In this document: positions 62,657 through 64,000 of the stretch, piece after piece
How the letters are laid out: every line of letters begins with the position of its first letter
Numbering within the stretch: the stretch's first letter is position 1
The notes under the pieces: generated by a model
Database searches by the model: none
Told to the model about the DNA's origin: nothing
Seen by the model: only the letters and a program-made list of their open reading frames with translations
NCBI GenBank assembly: GCA_003117195.1
Contig: BDSI01000039.1
Coordinates: 62,001-126,000 of the forward strand
Length of the DNA: 64,000 nt
Source: Eudorina sp. 2006-703-Eu-15
Lineage: Eukaryota > Chlorophyta > Chlorophyceae > Chlamydomonadales > Volvocaceae
Reading direction: 5' to 3'
Made by a program: the position numbers and the translations under genes

Positions 62657-64000
62657 ATGCACGGCCGCGGCCGGGGCCACGGCCGCGGCGCTGGCGCTGC
62701 CCAGCAGCACGGCTATGCCGCTGCTGTTGCAGGAGGCGGTTCGGGCGGCGGCGGCCACGAAGGCGGCCGAGGGGGAAGAGCCGCGGGCTCCGCCGCCGCC
62801 AGCCGTCCTTGCAGGTTCTTCGCCACGCGGGGCCACTGCCGGGATGGCGACCGCTGCCGGTTCTCGCACGCCCCCGCGGACCCTGACGACGGCGCCGCAG
62901 CTGGACGTGAGCCCCGTCCGCCATCAGCCCAAGCCGGCGGCGGCCACGGCGACGAGGACCCGTTTCGGGTCTTCAAGGCCCTCAGCATGAAGCACATCGA
63001 GCATGGCGATCAGGTGCGGGGGGTTCTTTCTTCCCCCAATCAGCGCGGTACGTAGCGGGTTGTCAGCGGGGTGAATGGATGGATCTGCATCCATGGTCCA
63101 TCTGCGATGACGGTCGCCCTCCAGTATGATGCTTCTTGGCATCTGCTTCGCGCCACACTACTGCTCTGCACCGTCTTCGTTGACCGCCAGGAGTATGTGA
63201 TGCGGTACGGCATGACATACTGCATGGACGAGCAGGTCGACGGGCGTGTGCTACCAAATGAATCGGCAGCCTAACGAAGTACGGGCTAGTCGCGTCGTGA
63301 CACTTCCGTACGCGTGTCGTACTTGATGTGCACTGGTGGACGACGCTGCTTGACTGCGTTCGACGCGAAAGACGTGTTCCCTGTTCTCTTTCCCTCGCTC
63401 TTACCTCCTCTGCTGCCCTCGCTCTTACCTCCTCTGCTGCAATGTGTGTGAACAACCCCGGAACGACACCCGGCCGGTCTTTGACATCCCGACTTCCGTA
63501 CGTGATGGACGGGTGGTTGGGGTCGACCGACCCATCGGTCTCCAGTTCCGAGACTTTCTGGGGTCCGCCATCGCCAGCCTGTCGGGCTCCACCGCGGCCG
63601 ACAAAGCGGACACCGTGCTGCAGATGCTGTGCGGCGTCTGGCGCCCGCCGCCGTCGGCGCGGGGTGCCGCCGCCGCCGCCACCGGCATGACCGGTGGGCT
63701 GTACGGCGGTACTGTGGCAGCGACGTCCGCCGCAGCCTCTGGCGGGACCGCCGACAGCTGTCGAGCGCACCTTCACCTGCAGCTGTGCATGAAGGACTTT
63801 GCGGAACGGCACCAGCGGGGGAAGCTGACCTCGGAGGTGTGTGGGGACGTCGAAGCGGAACGAAGGTGGTGGTGCGTTCGATGCTGGGATGATGTAATGT
63901 AACAGTTACAAGGTGGACCCGTATCTGGGACGTCCGATCCGACCTCCGTGCTGGCCCCTAGCGTGACCGGCTCACAGTCCTCACGCTCGGTGCACTGGCG
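62657..64000 (+). CDS. CCCH zinc-finger protein, 5' part; runs off right edge
   Basis: Exon 1 is 62657-63013 and exon 2 probably 63546-63836; both junctions are phase 0, and the gene continues past the window. Residues 1-50 are Gly/Arg/His-rich (MHGRGRGHGRG, RGG-like), a composition common in RNA-binding proteins. One CCCH finger follows, CRFFATRGHCRDGDRCRFSH, with spacing C-x8-C-x5-C-x3-H, which in this family usually binds RNA. Exon 1 ends FKALSMKHIEHGDQ at a GTGCGG donor. Exon 2 reads FRDFLGSAIASLSGS and later LHLQLCMKDFAERHQRGKL; I do not recognise that part. A further exon around 63191-63235 is possible, and the exon 2 acceptor (CTCCAG) is chosen by phase only. A 23-bp direct repeat (CTCGCTCTTACCTCC) sits in the intron near 63395-63440. 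Confidence 0.72.

Overview
The window is nuclear DNA from a volvocine (chlorophycean) green alga of the Chlamydomonas/Gonium/Volvox type. The evidence is: GC-rich exons broken by many introns of roughly 100-500 nt with GTGAGT/GTGCGT donors and GCAG acceptors; an octotricopeptide-repeat (OPR) gene; an RNA polymerase II CTD made largely of YSPTSPA heptads; long Ala/Gly/Ser-rich disordered proteins; and dense micro- and minisatellites. An AT-rich palindrome near 58.2 kb recalls the short palindromes reported from Volvox organelle and nuclear genomes, but the species cannot be fixed from sequence alone. All gene models were built by hand from reading-frame phase, splice signals and protein similarity.

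Layout. 1-1305 (-): 5' part of an OPR protein running off the left edge. 1791-14497 (+): complete RPB1, 28 exons, 1864 aa, head-to-head with the OPR gene. 14498-18077: tail-to-tail gap. 18078-23237 (-): PILS/auxin-efflux-carrier family transporter with a very large central loop. 23710-37119 (+): giant 3897-aa Ala-rich protein whose C-terminal 1800 residues hold seven modules alternating a Trp box (AWKV) and an SRLSRVSS box. 38532-46915 (+): EF-hand protein with a helical middle and a 1300-residue Gly/Ala/Pro tail. 46916-52650: repeat-rich gap with a purine tract, a CTG array and a 30-bp minisatellite. 52651-57217 (-): secreted papain-like cysteine peptidase with four LysM domains. 57218-62656: gene-poor, partly AT-rich, with a perfect palindrome and a 0.5-kb inverted repeat. 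62657-64000 (+): start of a CCCH zinc-finger gene running off the right edge.

The neighbours do not form a pathway; this is an ordinary mixed nuclear neighbourhood. The points of most interest are the seven-module Trp-box/SRL-box repeat protein, the loss of most zinc ligands in the RPB1 clamp, the papain-LysM fusion, and the AT-rich palindrome.
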